64,000 bases of DNA, taken from the NCBI RefSeq assembly GCF_036785885.1, contig NC_092317.1, positions 3,722,501 to 3,786,500 on the forward strand, read 5' to 3'. Positions within the stretch are counted from its first letter, which is position 1; each line of letters opens with the position of its first letter. The stretch is from Coffea arabica (Eukaryota > Streptophyta > Magnoliopsida > Gentianales > Rubiaceae). A program made the position numbers and the translations under genes. Below, piece after piece: positions 1 through 12,737 of the stretch. Below the pieces are notes generated by a model that was not told where the DNA came from, made no database searches, and worked only from the letters and a program-made list of their open reading frames with translations.

Positions 1-344
1 TGATAATTACAAGATAGCAATAATCAACAGGCAACAATAGATATTTGCAGGAAGAAAGTCTAAGTTCCAAGTTAGTAGTAAATTTGAATGCCACAAACCC
101 AATGACATGCTGAACTTGATATTTGCAGGAAAAAAAAAAAAAAAGCTTCAGACAACTCAAAAATACAATAGATCCAAGATCCAGGCTTGCATGACTCATG
201 TCTATGGTACCAACAAGATGCCGATTCTGAATCCCTTAACTAAATGTCAATGGTTGAGTGAATGAAAGAAGGCAACTTGGGAACAATCATACTAAGCAGC
301 TTCTTTCGTTGTTCTTGAGCAGTGGGACAGCTCTCTTTCGTTGT

Positions 345-665
345 TGACACTTAAAAGAACTCATGCTAAGCAGACTGTCAACATCCTTCTTAAAATGGAA
401 CTTCATAACATTTATCTCCAAGCATTAAGAGAAATTCACATTTTAACCCTGCAAATATAGTGGTTAAAACAAAGTCGAATATTACAGGAAGCACATCAAT
501 GGCACTTATCATTCATTTCTGACACTTGAAAGAACTTGTGCTAATATGGCTTTGTGCAGACTTTTGACATCCTTCTTAAAATGGATATTCATATTATTTA
601 GCCGAAGGAGCCAGCTAGAGATATTGATTTTAACCATGCGAAGATCATGCTGGTTGGAAACAAAA
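345..665. repeat. Diverged direct duplication, period about 175 bp
   Basis: Two copies start at 345 and 520. Both contain TGACACTT(A/G)AAAGAACT, then ACATCCTTCTTAAAATGGA, then a TTTTAACC block. They differ by substitutions and small indels, so this is an old local tandem duplication. No coding content is seen. Confidence 0.6.
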
Positions 666-1161
666 GGGAATGATCAAGGAAGTAAAGACAAAAGGAATTC
701 CTAACCAATATAACTATCACTATGACTTCAACATGCTCAATAAAGAAGAGATGAGTTTGAACGTGGAAACTATTTAAAGCTAATCTGTGAACCACAAGCT
801 GGGAAAGCCATTAACTCACAATGAAGCCCGGTTCTAAGAATAAATTACTAGCATGCTATTGACATAAATGACGCAAATCCCGAATTAAGGTAAGTTGTGA
901 CTCAAGACATTTCTGTTTGGTCAATAAACCAAATAGTGGAAAGATTTACCAGGTTTCTATCACCCACGGATTGACTATTGATTCAAATCTAGGTTACGGT
1001 TAAAACTGGAAAGGACCAAAAGAACACAGATTAATTATGGAAAAGAAAAGGTACAAGAAGAAGAGAAAACGGATACAAAACATACCTGTACAACCTCTCA
1101 CAAAAGTCTCGAAGCAAAAGCATTTGATTCAGCCAAAATGTGCATGATGAACCCTGGAATG

Positions 1162-1247
1162 TCAATGAGAACTTGTTTTGATAAACTTGAGAACTATCAT
1201 TAATATCAATGAGACCTTGTTTTGATAAACTTGAGAACTATCATTAC
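1162..1247. repeat. Recent tandem duplication, 44-bp period
   Basis: Two nearly identical head-to-tail copies begin with TCAATGAGA at 1162 and 1206. They differ mainly by A versus C after the shared start. Identity is much higher than in the neighbouring 175-bp duplication, so this event is younger. Confidence 0.8.
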
Positions 1248-1489
1248 TCGCGGGACACCCATCCAAATGTTTTTAATTCTAGTCATCAATCCAGACCACT
1301 CATGTTGGGAGTGAGCAAGAAGTGAAGAGGATTGAAAACACAAAACCAAGGAAATCATTCAATATATACGGAAACGAACAGATAATTTCATCAATCAAAC
1401 ATCTTTATCTGGAAAGTTTACAAAGAAGTACATGGAGTACAATAAACATCTACTATCAATTCTTTGTTTTCACACATTTTTATTTTTTT

Positions 1490-2317
1490 TCAGTGAACAT
1501 TCTGTCCATTCTCAACACCTAGACCGTACAAGACACCAGTATACTTCTCCAGCGAGCCACTAAAGAAGTTCTCTTTCAACTTCCTGAATGTACAAGCTGT
1601 GAGCAAGCTATCTGAACCGGCTTGGTGGCAGACACCAACCCTCTCAACTTCCAAGAGCTCTGCCAGCTTGTTTAATCCACCATGGAGGCTGTTGCAGAAC
1701 TTCATCAAATGCTTGATATCATATATTACCGGAAAGTAGATATTAATCAATGTAAAAAACTCTGCCTGCGTGTCCGGCAGGTTCTGGCATGTGAGGAGCT
1801 TAAGCAAATACCCGAAATCATATCCACTATGAAATGTAACCCAATACACATTATCATTCAAAACAATCCCGGATGACATCAATAGCTCCCCGAAATGCTT
1901 TGCATCAATACCCTTTTCGTTATTCTTCGCAAAATCAAACCCACTCTGCCTCAACAATTCAATGGAATCATTCGCAAAAACATCTTCATTCGGGTTAAAC
2001 TCCCTGAAATTGAACTGCCAGGTGCAATACTTATTATCCACTCCACATTTAGGCAGATTTCCCTTCTCATCCGAAAATGTGAGGCCTAATTGGATTAACT
2101 TCAGTAAGTCTACATTGTCCTTTAAAGTTTGATAATGAAAATCAGTATTGCTCTTGAAATTTCCCACGGGCCTAAGAACAACACCAGGAAACTCGGTATC
2201 CATAGCTACATAAGGATAGTCATCCACAATTTCTCGGATCAATGCAAACTCTTCTTCAAGATTATCATTCCATACCTCCCGAATTTGAACCGATTCGCTT
2301 TTAGGCAAAAGCGACAT
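1490..2317 (-). CDS. CAF1: CCR4-NOT complex deadenylase CAF1 (POP2 type)
   Basis: Predicted 275-aa intronless protein of the CAF1/POP2 family, the RNase D-fold 3'-5' exonuclease that shortens mRNA poly(A) tails within the CCR4-NOT complex. The four acidic DEDD residues are visible: D40 and E42 in MDTEFPG, D167 in [11 protein letters not shown] and D236 in HQAGSDS, with H231 as the DEDDh histidine. All catalytic positions look intact. The ATG at 2317 (MSLLPKS) is the first ATG in frame; the open frame runs five codons further up only from a TTG. Length and start match plant CAF1 proteins, which are typically single-exon and often stress-induced; that is family knowledge. Which paralogue of this multigene family it is cannot be settled from the sequence. 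Confidence 0.95.
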   Translation of the reverse strand: MSLLPKSESVQIREVWNDNLEEEFALIREIVDDYPYVAMDTEFPGVVLRPVGNFKSNTDFHYQTLKDNVDLLKLIQLGLTFSDEKGNLPKCGVDNKYCTWQFNFREFNPNEDVFANDSIELLRQSGFDFAKNNEKGIDAKHFGELLMSSGIVLNDNVYWVTFHSGYDFGYLLKLLTCQNLPDTQAEFFTLINIYFPVIYDIKHLMKFCNSLHGGLNKLAELLEVERVGVCHQAGSDSLLTACTFRKLKENFFSGSLEKYTGVLYGLGVENGQNVH

Positions 2318-2473
2318 CTCTTGGAAAAACAAAAAAAAACCAGAACCTTTTTTTGAACTGTTTCAATCAAAATCTACACAAAATTTCTCTCAAAGAACAT
2401 AATCCTCAGAGATCCTTGAGATTTACCAGAACCTAAATCCGATCTATTGGACAACCCTCCAACTCCAACAGAC

Positions 2474-2615
2474 CTGCAAGAAAGTCAAAACCCAGAAAAA
2501 TCAGCCCAGAAAACAACAATTAATCAAAACCCACAAAAAATTAACCAGAAAAGAAACAAAAATTATTAGGATCCGGATAAGCAAAAAAGCCAGAAAATCT
2601 TTCCGAAAAACTTAC
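2474..2615 (-). other. Probable 5'-UTR intron of CAF1
   Basis: On the minus strand GGAGG|GTAAG at 2615 is a good donor and TTTCTTGCAG| ending at 2474 a good acceptor. They bound a 142-bp AT-rich stretch about 160 bp upstream of the start codon. This is inferred from splice signals only. Confidence 0.5.
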
Positions 2616-4240
2616 CCTCCAATCAATTAAAGATCCAAACTTCTTTGAATTCTGAATCAATGATCGGAAGCTAATAAGTATAAGAGCGTGGAAACGTATA
2701 ATTTTTCTTTTCGAAATTATGTATTCCTTTATACATACATATCAATATATGTATATATATCTCTATAGAGAGAAATAGAGAGAGAGAAATGTCTTAGGGT
2801 TTGAAGATGGGAGATGTATGGCGGCCAAGAGAGATAAGAAGATTAAGTAAATTAGGGCAAGAAAACAAAGGCAATTTTTTTTTTTCCAATATTTTTATTT
2901 TTTTTTTAATCTTTTTTTTTTTTTAAAGAGAAACAGAGAAGAGTTGTTTTTTCTTTTCTACATAGAGAGAGTGAGAGGAGGCTTTGGGGTGAACGAGGAT
3001 GGGGGGCCCCTTCCCTGTTCAAACCTTCTGCAACGAGTCTCTGAATTTCTTAAAGTTGCTGCTGCAGCCAGTAAAGGGCTTTTTTTTTAAAAAAAAAAAA
3101 AATTGTCATTATTAATTTAATTTAATTTTAAATTTTTGGGAGGAAAAAGAGGAGACAGAGGGCTGCATAGGATGTGGAGCATAGTATGTGGAGGGGAAAG
3201 ATTTGAATTTTACTAGTCAATAAAAGAATCAAGGGTTTTGTTTGACAAAATGGTTTGATGGATGGATGGAAGATTATTGAACAAGTCAAGGGTTTTGTTA
3301 GGGTCTAATGGCCAATCTAATCACAAATTATGCATTTCATAATAAAAAAAAATGTATTATGTCTCCGAACTTTCTATTTTTGTCATTTGTTCTCTCGAAA
3401 TTAAGCAAATCGCACCTTTACCTCATTACCGTTTCTCATAAATTGAACCATAACTAAAGCACTCTTTATCAGATTTGTGCAGCAGCTGATTGCAGATTAA
3501 TAATTAATTAATGTTACTGTAATTAATGAATGAATAAGTTGGCACTTCTTCTACAGATTTGATTTTGATGGGAGCAGAAGCGAAAGTTAAGGAGGATAAT
3601 TAATTAGAGCTAATTTGAAATGTAAGGAATTAGTGTATGAATAAATAAATAAATTGTATCTGACCTCCCTCATTCTCATCGTGGATGCCATGGTAGGGAC
3701 CATTTAGGCCGGTAAGGGTAGATTAATGATTGAGATTTGTGTGGTCAGCGATGGAAGCCTCGTCCGGGGCGGCAATGGGTTGGCTTTTACCTATCAGATT
3801 TTTCTTGGGACGTTTTCGTTGACTCTTGAGGCCCCAAAAACAAAACAAAAAAGTTGCACAGTGATTTTTTAGCTCGAAGCATTGCTAAGTGGGACATTTG
3901 TACCACTACAAAAGCTGAGTAGAAAAAACGACCCAATTAGTGAGTCAGCAGAGGTTTTGGTGAATCTGAAAACAACACCTGGTCCTGCGCCTGCGCCTGC
4001 CGTAGTAGCTGCTGCCGCACTGCACTATGATCGATCATCAGGTACTGTCTTGTTCCTGATTCGTGAAGGATGATGACATATTATTAACTTTTGAAATTTT
4101 AAAGTGCAACGCTCGCTGTCAATTAGTGTACAAGTTTGTGGAAGATTCCACCGCGTAGGTGAAATTCAGTTGTTTGACAAAAAAAAAGAAGGTGAAATTC
4201 AGTTAGAGAAAGACAAAAAAGAAACTTGTGTTAAACCGGT

Positions 4241-4413
4241 TTGTTTGGATAGTGTATTATTTAAAATATTATTTGGAATAATTACTGTAGCATTTTTTGT
4301 GATGTGATGTATGTGAAATAAAAAAGTGATTGGGAATATAAAGAGGTGAGTTGGAAAATGTGTTTACGATGCAAGCGGAAATATTATTTGAGATAAAAGC
4401 ACTATCCAAACAA
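4241..4413 (+). mobile_element. MITE family A, copy 1
   Basis: About 173 bp with terminal inverted repeats TTGTTTGGATAGTG and CACTATCCAAACAA. The interior carries the family hallmark TGATGTGATGTATGTGA and a TAATTACTGTAGCA block. It has no coding capacity. Other copies in the window are at 4437, 33226, 34760 and 51761. The superfamily was not settled because no clear target duplication is visible. Confidence 0.75.
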
Positions 4414-4436
4414 CAAGATGAAAATAATAATGACAG

Positions 4437-4610
4437 GTTTGTTTGGATTTTTTATTTTTTTAAATAATATTTCATTTGAATCATAAACACGTTCCTCAAT
4501 TTATCTTTTTATATTTTCAATCACTTTTTTATCTCATATACATCACATCATAAAAAGTATTACAGTAACTATTATAAATAATATTTCAAAGAATACTCTA
4601 TCCAAACCGA
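4437..4610 (-). mobile_element. MITE family A, copy 2, inverted relative to copy 1
   Basis: The same element as at 4241 but in the opposite orientation, beginning GTTTGTTTGGAT and ending ATCCAAACCGA. The hallmark reads TACATCACATCATAAAAAG here. Only about 23 bp separate the two copies, so together they can form a long imperfect hairpin. Confidence 0.75.
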
Positions 4611-5363
4611 CCCTATCTTAATAATGTAATCGAGAATATAAAAAGTGGTCAAAAAAATATGTTTATAAGAATGTAAATAAAATATTTTTTAGTGGCTCGA
4701 CCAGATGAAAAGCTAGGCATTATCAGAAGGGGGCAACGAAAGAGAAGTGGTGCTACTCTGTACCAGTAATTCATATCCATAGTGGTTAAAGTTTTTCGAA
4801 GAAAAAAAAAAATCTGTAAAGCTGAAGTAACAAAATTGATGCAATAAGTGCAGGGGAGTGATGATTGGGACGGTATAATCATCTTCAAATGCACGCTACA
4901 TTGACGTCTCTTCACCAAAAAAAAGTGAAGAGTGGAGGCCCCACTTTTGCCGTGAGCATTGAGCAGTCGCCATGAATGAATGAATGCATTATTATTGATT
5001 TGTTTGAGATGAAGACCGCTCATGGCAATTGGCAATACATTCCATGTACCAAAGGAGATGAATCTGTATCTTTCCTCTCTATCAATTTCCCCAACACTTT
5101 GCTTTCAACGCATTCATATATATACCTATCTACCTCTTTCTTTCTTTCTTTCTTTCTTTTTTTTTTTTTTAAAAAAAGCTACTCCGCATAACATCCAGTG
5201 ATAGTTTAATGGAAGTGAAATTACTATATTAAGGAAGGGTGGGTAAAGAAATTCTTTTTTTTGGGTAGTTATGGTTCTTAAGAAAGATAATTAAATAAAA
5301 ATTGTCGACTGAAAAATAATTCGTTACGCATAATTGAAGCATCGACAGAGGATATCCGAATCA

Positions 5364-5530
5364 AGCCCAACTCCGTAAGGAATTCCAGGCTACCCATCAC
5401 AGGCAATTTGGGGCAATATCCGAAGTAGGCCCAACAGCGACGTGGCTGGAACATTTCCTCAGGGTAGGCCGGGCCTGGACTTAAACCAGATGGAGGATAA
5501 ATCAGTAAATTCAGTGAGCAGCTAGGGTTT
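5364..5530 (+). promoter_or_regulatory. eS12 promoter: site II motifs and telo-box
   Basis: Site II motifs (TGGGCY) occur on the minus strand as AGCCCA at 5364-5369 and GGCCCA at 5428-5433. A telo-box TAGGGTTT lies at 5523-5530. This pairing is the known signature of plant ribosomal-protein and growth-related promoters. A pyrimidine-rich leader with a CT repeat follows near 5611-5625. Confidence 0.7.
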
Positions 5531-6344
5531 TGGGGCTCTCGTATAAGAGAGCAAAAGTTTCAGTCGTCGTCTCCGTTTTCACTCTCACGACTCTCAACTG
5601 CGGCCTCGGCTCTCTCTCTCTCTCAACCTCCGTCATCCCAGGTTAGTTGCCAACTCTCTCCCTTTAGCCTTCCCTCTTCATTCATTATTATTCGTATATG
5701 AGATTTGCAAATGTGTTTAAAGTTAGAGCCTTTAAGCTCTTAAGTATGAATTTTTAAATTGGTTAGATGGCTGCTTATTAAACAATGGTTTTTTTTTTAA
5801 TGTTTTGGGTTGCTGAGGTTGTTTTGGAATTCAGTGGAAACTAACTCGTGGAGAAAGGTTATTTTGCTGGACCAGAAGCATGAGATGAGGAAATTGCATA
5901 TTGTGAAATTTATCTGTTTGGATTTTGCTTTTCAAGTTGTAATGAAAGGCTAGATTAGTTGAACATTGTTGAATTGGAACTTTAACTTAAAAAAAAAAAA
6001 AATTTTGGACACGCTTTTGCTGAAATGAGCTTAAAAAAATGAAAGAAACCCAAAACAAGTGCTACAATTAGTTGTTTTTGTCCCATGAAGAGGATGCTCT
6101 ATACTTGTTTTCTGTGTTTTGGATAGTAGAAATGCTCCTTTTCTTTTACATAGACGTTCATGAGAGCGTGATTTATTCTGTTTTTATTACCACTCTGTAT
6201 ATATTAGAAGCATTAAGTGATGCATAGTAATTCTTTTGATGTTTGGATCAGTTTTCCTGTGTGCAGGTTTTATGCTACATCTTACCTTTCCTTCACATTC
6301 TGTTTTGGCAGGTTTTAGTCGTTGTTTAAAAATCGAAGGCAACA

Positions 6345-7895
6345 ATGTCGGGGTATGTGTATATGATTTTTCAGTTTGGCTTTTCTTTATCCTCTGTTCT
6401 GCTCATACTTTAATGGGAAATGCTCTGGATTGTCTTCGGTTGGGGTTTTTGATTAAACTTTTTAACTCTTGTTGTTTTCTTTTCTCAATATTTTGGTGGA
6501 CTTATCTAAACTATTAATTAGTTCTTCTAAGTGTTTTGTTGCACGTAACCAGTTTGGACTAGTGCTGCCTTTTTCGGTTTTGTCTTGGCACTCGATGATG
6601 ATTTTACTTTTCAGTATGGAAATTAGGATACTGATTATCATTTGAAGGACCAGGATCTTGATTCTTTGAACTTTGCTTAGATGGTAATATGTCAAGTGGA
6701 AAGTATAGCTTGTTTCCCGTGCTGGTTAATCATTCATTTTATGCCTTCCTTCTGTTTCTTTTTCTTATTTATCTTTTGCTGGCTCTATGTTTTCCTGCAT
6801 CTGGGTTTCATTGTGGTTTGGATGGCTGTTTATCTTTCATTCTTATTTCGGAATTCTTATTTCGGATAAAGAATGCTGTCTTCTTAATTTTCTTTGTTTT
6901 GTATCTTTTATGTTGCAGTGAAGAGCAGCCAGTTGCTGTAGAGACTCCTGCTCCTGCTCCTGCTCTTGGGGAGCCCATGGACATCATGACTGCTTTGCAG
7001 TTGGTCTTGAGAAAATCATTGGCTCATGGTGGCCTTGCTAGAGGCCTTCATGAAGGTGCAAAAGTGATTGAGAAGCATGCTGCTCAGCTCTGTGTATTGG
7101 CTGAGGACTGCAACCAGCCAGACTATGTTAAACTAGTCAAAGCACTTTGTGCAGATCACAACGTGAACTTGATTTCTGTTCCTAGTGCCAAGACTCTTGG
7201 TGAATGGGCTGGTGTAAGTAAATATATGCTGTTGGATTTTGAGGATTATGCTTTTTGTTTCTTGATTATCCTTCCCACCCCACAACTCTTCCTGAATATA
7301 AACTTGTGTATCCTATAGCTTTAGTTCTTTAAGATCTTGAAATATTTAAAGCTACTTGCACATACAAAGAGCACTCATACAGGCACATTCTCTTGGTGGA
7401 ACAAAAAAGCATGGTTAGCAAAGTAGGCTTGGCTGTTTGTTTCAGCTTTTTATACATATTTATGGTCAAAACATGCTGGAAACATTATATTTGAACATTT
7501 GAGGACTGATCAGTTAGAAAGGTAGTATTGAGGCATTGGACACTTTGTGATGGATTTGTTCCTTTTATGTGGAAAGAGGAAAATTTGTTTTTTGTACTTG
7601 TGATGTGTCTTAAACTTGTCTTTTACTTTTATCGTGTGAGATATGGTGCTGTAGTTTCACTTGTTTTTCCCCTCTGTATACAGTTGTGCAAGATCGACTC
7701 CGAAGGGAAGGCAAGGAAGGTTGTGGGTTGCTCCTGCGTCGTTGTAAAGGTAAAGAACGAGCCTAATGTTTTTTGCGTGTTTGGTGTGAAGATACGATGC
7801 TTAATATGAGCCCCAACATTTTCTTTTGCTTTCAGGATTACGGAGAGGAAACGGAGGGTCTGCACATTGTTCAAGAATATGTGAAATCTCACTGA
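6345..7895 (+). CDS. RPS12: 40S ribosomal protein S12 (eS12)
   Basis: Four coding exons, 6345-6352, 6919-7213, 7684-7749 and 7836-7895, give 142 aa. All junctions follow GT-AG and keep frame. The first coding exon is only 8 nt (ATG TCG GG) and joins to give MSGEEQPVAVE. The protein is eukaryotic small-subunit protein eS12, of the L7Ae/L30e/S12e RNA-binding fold; the conserved core includes ALCADHNVNLISVPSAKTLG and the end reads EYVKSH. It is cytosolic, part of the 40S beak. A 5'-UTR intron is likely at 5642-6311 (CCCAG|GTTAGT donor, TTTGGCAG acceptor), placing transcription start near 5540-5580, just after the telo-box. An N-terminal Ala-Pro run (TPAPAPA) is the only low-complexity part. Confidence 0.95.
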
Positions 7896-9885
7896 AAAAA
7901 CTGGACGTTGTCTGGGATTTTTTCCAAACAGAAAGCCTAGTTTCAGTTTGTTGTTAAAGAGCTTCTCTTAGAAAAGTTTTGTTATTCAATGAGAACCAAA
8001 CTACCTTTTTGGAGCTTAACAGATTTTGATAATTGAGATGCCAAGAGTTGCTTCTTATGTATGTTTCACACTGCTACAGATTGTGGCTCTTTATTAGTGC
8101 AGCTTGTTTTTAATCATCATGGTCTTTAATACGTCTGGGGAAGAATTTGACAAGAAGTCTTCCGACTTAGGCTAGCAGTTGATTATCTATCCTTAGTTCT
8201 CGTGGTGATGATGATGTCTTTGGTTGAATGGTGGGTGTTAATTGCTTTCAGTAACGAAGTAATAATGTTTAATATGATCGGTTGTTGGTAGTGCCTTGTA
8301 GAAGTTTTAGCGCTGAAGAAGCAAGTCTCTAAGGTATGGAAGATGAAAATTTAGGCGTTTAAGTTTTTTTTTTTTAAATTAAGAGAACAGTAAAGTGTTC
8401 TTGTGCTACGTTGGAATTACAGCGAACTTCACTCAGTGCTTCATGCTGCCGAGCCTCCGTATGTTACTTCTTTTTCACCGAAATGCGTATGTCACTTCAG
8501 AATTTCTATGATTCAAAGCAATTAATAAGAGAAGGAAGGAATAATATGCAGAACCCGTGGGTTAGACATCTTAATGAAACTTTCTTTTTCGCCGTTAGAG
8601 GATGAGATCATATAGCCGGCTCCCCATAGTGTGATAAACATGAAGCCAGTTAAGCATCATCAGTCGATGGCAATTTATACGCGCAACTGAATACCATAAG
8701 CGGGTTATTATAGGCAACAGAAAATAAAACGGATCCACCCAAAAGGAAAATACACACACATATATATATATGTGTGTATGTATGTGTGTATATGCAGATA
8801 GTAATTAATTGTTCAGGAAGGTCTCAAAAGTCAAGACCATCTCCCCGAAACAAAATACGGCTTCAACCAAGTTTACACGGAAGAAGACACAATCTTCTTG
8901 TGCATCATCATCATTGATGTTGTATTTTCCAGAATTCGACCTCTGTAATTGCTAGTCGGACCTGAATTCTGCATCTGAAATCACCAACTTCGATGACCAG
9001 GACTAACTAATCAATGTCAAGATATGTCACGGTTCTTGAGGGTACTCACTGGGTTCGGAAGTTCGTATTTCACACCTAACTAGTTGAAAGAGATTTATTT
9101 GTTGCATTATTTGTATGTTCAAGATTAAACAGTGTATAGAAAGACTCTGACATGCAGTGAATATTTGAATACTTGCAGTTTATGAAGTTCTAAGGGTTCA
9201 TTGTTTTTTATTTGAATGGCTGAAGGAACAAAATTCAAATTTTCTACTCCAACCAGTAACATAAACGTTGGACGAGGGAATTTGGGTAGTTTTCCACGGT
9301 AGATTTTAGCTTTCACCAGAAGCAATTCTTACGCGCATTAATCATGTTAGCTTTCTGTAAGCAGTTAATGTACTATATACAAACCAGAAGCATCAAACTG
9401 AAAACCTTCGGCCCCGTTCGTTAATTACAAATGCTTTGGGATCAAACGCACGAGTGCGGAAGGGGAGCCTCAAGTAGTAACCAAGATTACAAGCGTACAT
9501 CTGTGCGTGTAATGCGCTTAAAGAGTTCAACAATGCAAGATTATATGGTAGAGAGAGCTCAAAAAGAGCACAGAATCATGATTTGATTCTTATCTACAGC
9601 AAACTTGACACCACCGGAAATTTGAAAGGACGATAAATTCCTGGAGTTCCACATGATTGTTAATAGTGCATTACTCTATATATTGGTTCAAAATCTTAAA
9701 CACTTGCAGGAAAACGGGCCCTCTGATACAACTACAATTCTGAACCTCATTTGGAACAAAAACAGCAAATGAAGAGACATTTAAATGACATGTAAACGGA
9801 GCAAGTTAAAAAAGGTTTGGGCAGGGAGGTGCAGACGCAAGAATTCAGAAAAACTAAGGCATATTAGTGTCAAAGAACTCTAAAA
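7896..9885. other. Gene-free region between eS12 and SDF2
   Basis: The two genes converge here, so this interval holds both 3' UTRs. A CA/TA/TG microsatellite lies at about 8752-8790. No coding region, structured RNA or transposon end was recognised. Confidence 0.6.
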
Positions 9886-12295
9886 TCATGACGATGCATG
9901 CTTGCTTTCAGCTACTGGGAGGTACACACCCTCTGCCGCCAACCAAACATTATCAGGGCGCTTCTCCCGAACACCACAAACCTGCAGAATAGGCAAAGAA
10001 GCTGTCAAGGAAGGGCAGATTAAGGGAGAAGGGGCATTTAGCCTTTGGAATTTTCCAGATGCAAGAATGAAGATACAAATCATCCTTGTAAAGAGCTAAG
10101 TTTGCAATATATGTAGCTCTCACCTCCTGCTGGCCCCCTGCTATGCGGGTGTATTTCTTATCATGACTGTGGAGGTATCCACCTGTATCTACATGGCGAA
10201 GCCTCACCCGCTGATCTTGCCTCCAGCTTTTTCCGTTTCCCTCAATTTCAAGCCTACCGATACAGCATGATGACTAAATATCAATAATTTTTAAAAAAAA
10301 AGATATAATAGAAAATCTAAGGAACTCAAGTATCACCTCCAAAAGTCTCCGGTGTCAGATTCACCATCGCTGCCAAAACAACTGACCTGCAAAATTTGTT
10401 TAACAGATTACTTACAGCCTTTATAGTGTCAACACACTAAGTCCAAAATGGAGCTGATTCTAAAGCACAAAATATTTCTCCATCTGTGATAAGACACATT
10501 AAATTGGTACAACTTTAAGCAGGCTCCCTGTAAATTTAAGTTGATCCATCAGACTCAAAATAAATGATTAAATTGTAGCCTGAAAGTAATAAACCAGAAA
10601 ACTTGTAGTCATGTCAAACTACTCTTCAAGTTCATTCTTTTGCTTCTACTATTTTCCTGTTTTGCTTGGAATTCACTCCCATGCTTTTACAAGTGATAAA
10701 GTTAATATAAAAGCATTCCTTGTTATCTGCAAGGCAGTATGACTACCCAATTGAAAAGAACAGGAACCTCAAGGGAAAGATTAGAGCAAACACAGACAGA
10801 GGAACTTAAAACACTGTGTGTCTTTTTCCTTTTGGGAATTGGGGTAAGGATGCGAGCTTTACTACAAGCAGAGTCGTTCTTCCTCTTTAGTCTTGTCCGT
10901 TTGTAGCAAGTGCAGGCTGATTCCAGGTAGGTCCAAAAGGATGCCTTTTTAATCAAGTGCCGGTTATGTAAACTATGAGTGAATTAAGACCAATGGAACA
11001 AGAGTTTAGGAACTTTCTTGCACAAGATAAACTGGAGGTTTCTTGAAAAGACTCCTATAACTTCAATTCAGGGACACATCTGTATTTGACATGTGAATGA
11101 GAGATTGTGATACTAACATGATCAGCTGCACATTCTACAAGTTCATAAACAGCTCGAGCTACACAAGTCAGTCTTACAACATTAACAAAGCCAAGGACAC
11201 ACCACTACTTTATACGTCAAAAAGAACCATTAAACATCATGTTCAACTTGGACGAGAGAAGCTACAGAGAAAAAGTAGGTGGCTGACCTCCATATTGCCA
11301 GAGATGGGGGATGCATGCAAGTGGCTATGTAACCATTTTCTGGTCCTCATGTGTTGCAGCTTGATGATGGTACCACCTTTGATTGTATCCCCTTGTTGGG
11401 CATTGGTATCTGGTACAGGTCTAACAATCTACAAGCCAAGTTTAATTACGTTAACCTTTACCTAACCTTAGAAAATTATGATGATCTAGAAAAAATAGAT
11501 AGTAGAAAAAGAAACATACCCAATAGCTGTTTGAGTCATCAACGTTGGGAAAACCAGTGACGGACTGCTGCCCACTACCAGAGCCATATGGTACATCATG
11601 CGAATGCAGCCTAAACTTTGTTCTTTCATGCATCAACTTGATCACTGACCCATAAGTAATCTACCAAAATCACAGATGCCGAACAAAATAAGAATGACTT
11701 AGCACAAAGCCCCATTATACAACTATTAGAACTCAAAGCATCATACACCCATTTTTAATTTTCGCCACACAATAGAAACCTCAAACTATAAAATAGGAAA
11801 AAAAATCAAATTTAATTCATTAATCAGCTCTTTAAAAAATCCAAATTGCAATTTTTGACTGACACCCAGCTAGATTTTCAACAAAGATTGTCGAGGCATT
11901 TCATCAAACATGTCGAAGGCTATTACTAATTCTACACAAACAACTCCATTTCCTCTTTCCCTGTCCTCTTTTAGCTTAGAAGCCTCTGAAACGCTAGAAT
12001 TTATATCCATCACATGCCTATAATAGCAAAAACTAGGTCAAAATTTTGAACCAAAAACAACTATAAATCAACTTTCCGAGTACAGTTTCAACAAATAGGG
12101 GGAAAAAGCACACACACAAAGATGCACCGCATATCTGTGCAACTACAGGAACGCAAAAACCACGAATTTGAAGTAGTAAGTGGGCTTTCGGTTTACCTGG
12201 ACGCCTTCGGAAGCGGCAGAGACAGGGGAAGAGGTGAAATCGGAGTCAAGGGTAAGAAAAAGGAAAATGGCGAGACCGAAAAACGAGATTGCCAT
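9886..12295 (-). CDS. SDF2: Stromal cell-derived factor 2-like protein (SDF2), MIR domains
   Basis: Six exons on the minus strand: 12197-12295, 11520-11660, 11288-11428, 10337-10386, 10124-10253 and 9886-9981. They splice in frame to 218 aa, the length I recall for Arabidopsis SDF2. Residues 1 to about 28 are a hydrophobic signal peptide. Three MIR repeats follow, seen in the recurring pattern KL.H..T...LHSHDV, RLQHM.TRKWLHSH and RLRHVDTGGYLHSHDKKY. SDF2 is an ER-lumen partner of Hsp40/BiP in glycoprotein quality control and, in Arabidopsis, in immune-receptor folding and the unfolded-protein response (family knowledge). The C-terminus is KHASS, without HDEL/KDEL, so retention would need a partner. 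The ATG at 12295 is the first in frame: the frame stays open to a stop near 12551 but contains no other ATG. An ERSE lies upstream. Confidence 0.93.
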
Positions 12296-12737
12296 TAGTA
12301 AAAGTAAGCCAATGAACCAGGTAGTTTGCCAAAAAGGCAAATTGAGATCGGACTTGGAAGACGATTCTCGATAAACTATTCGAGTCGGGGGGGAAATTTG
12401 TTGAGCCGAATTCGAAGAAGAAGAAGATGATGACCCGGAAGTGGGTTTCCTTCGAGAGAGATTTTGTTGCTGTTGGCTGCCTGAGGGAGCCACGGTTGAA
12501 GCTTTATGGAAATCGGAGCTCCAATCACAGGCTCCGATGCTTGGAAGATCCTAATGATGAAGATGAAGGCGGGGCTAATCGCAACCGGAATCGTTTTTTG
12601 TTTTTGTTTTATTTTGATTTGATTTTTGTTTTTTGCTTTTACAGTTCTTTTGCCTACTGAGCTAATGATAAATTTCCAGTGCCACTCGTGCTGAGTCATC
12701 ATGGCGAATTCCAATTCGCCAAGTGGAGATCGAGTGA

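Larger units (their letters stand above)
1..1489. other. Gene-free 3' flank of CAF1
   Basis: No coding region is supported here. The stretch lies downstream of the CAF1 stop on the minus strand and probably includes its 3' UTR. It holds two sets of direct repeats, listed separately, and an A-rich run near 130-143. The open frames present are short and resemble no family I recognise. Confidence 0.6.
2616..5520. other. Intergenic region between CAF1 and eS12
   Basis: Divergent promoter region of about 2.9 kb. A GA-rich tract near 2765-2785 and T-rich runs near 2880-2930 lie upstream of CAF1. A pair of MITEs sits at 4241-4610. A TTTC microsatellite lies near 5140-5160. No gene is supported. Confidence 0.6.

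Noticed and set aside
2318-2332. Five extra N-terminal codons of CAF1
   Set aside because: That frame opens with TTG; the ATG at 2317 gives the conserved MSLLPKS start.
12296-12493. Longer SDF2 start adding 66 Ser-rich residues
   Set aside because: The codon at 12493 is GTG and no in-frame ATG occurs between the upstream stop near 12551 and 12295. The 218-aa form matches the family length.
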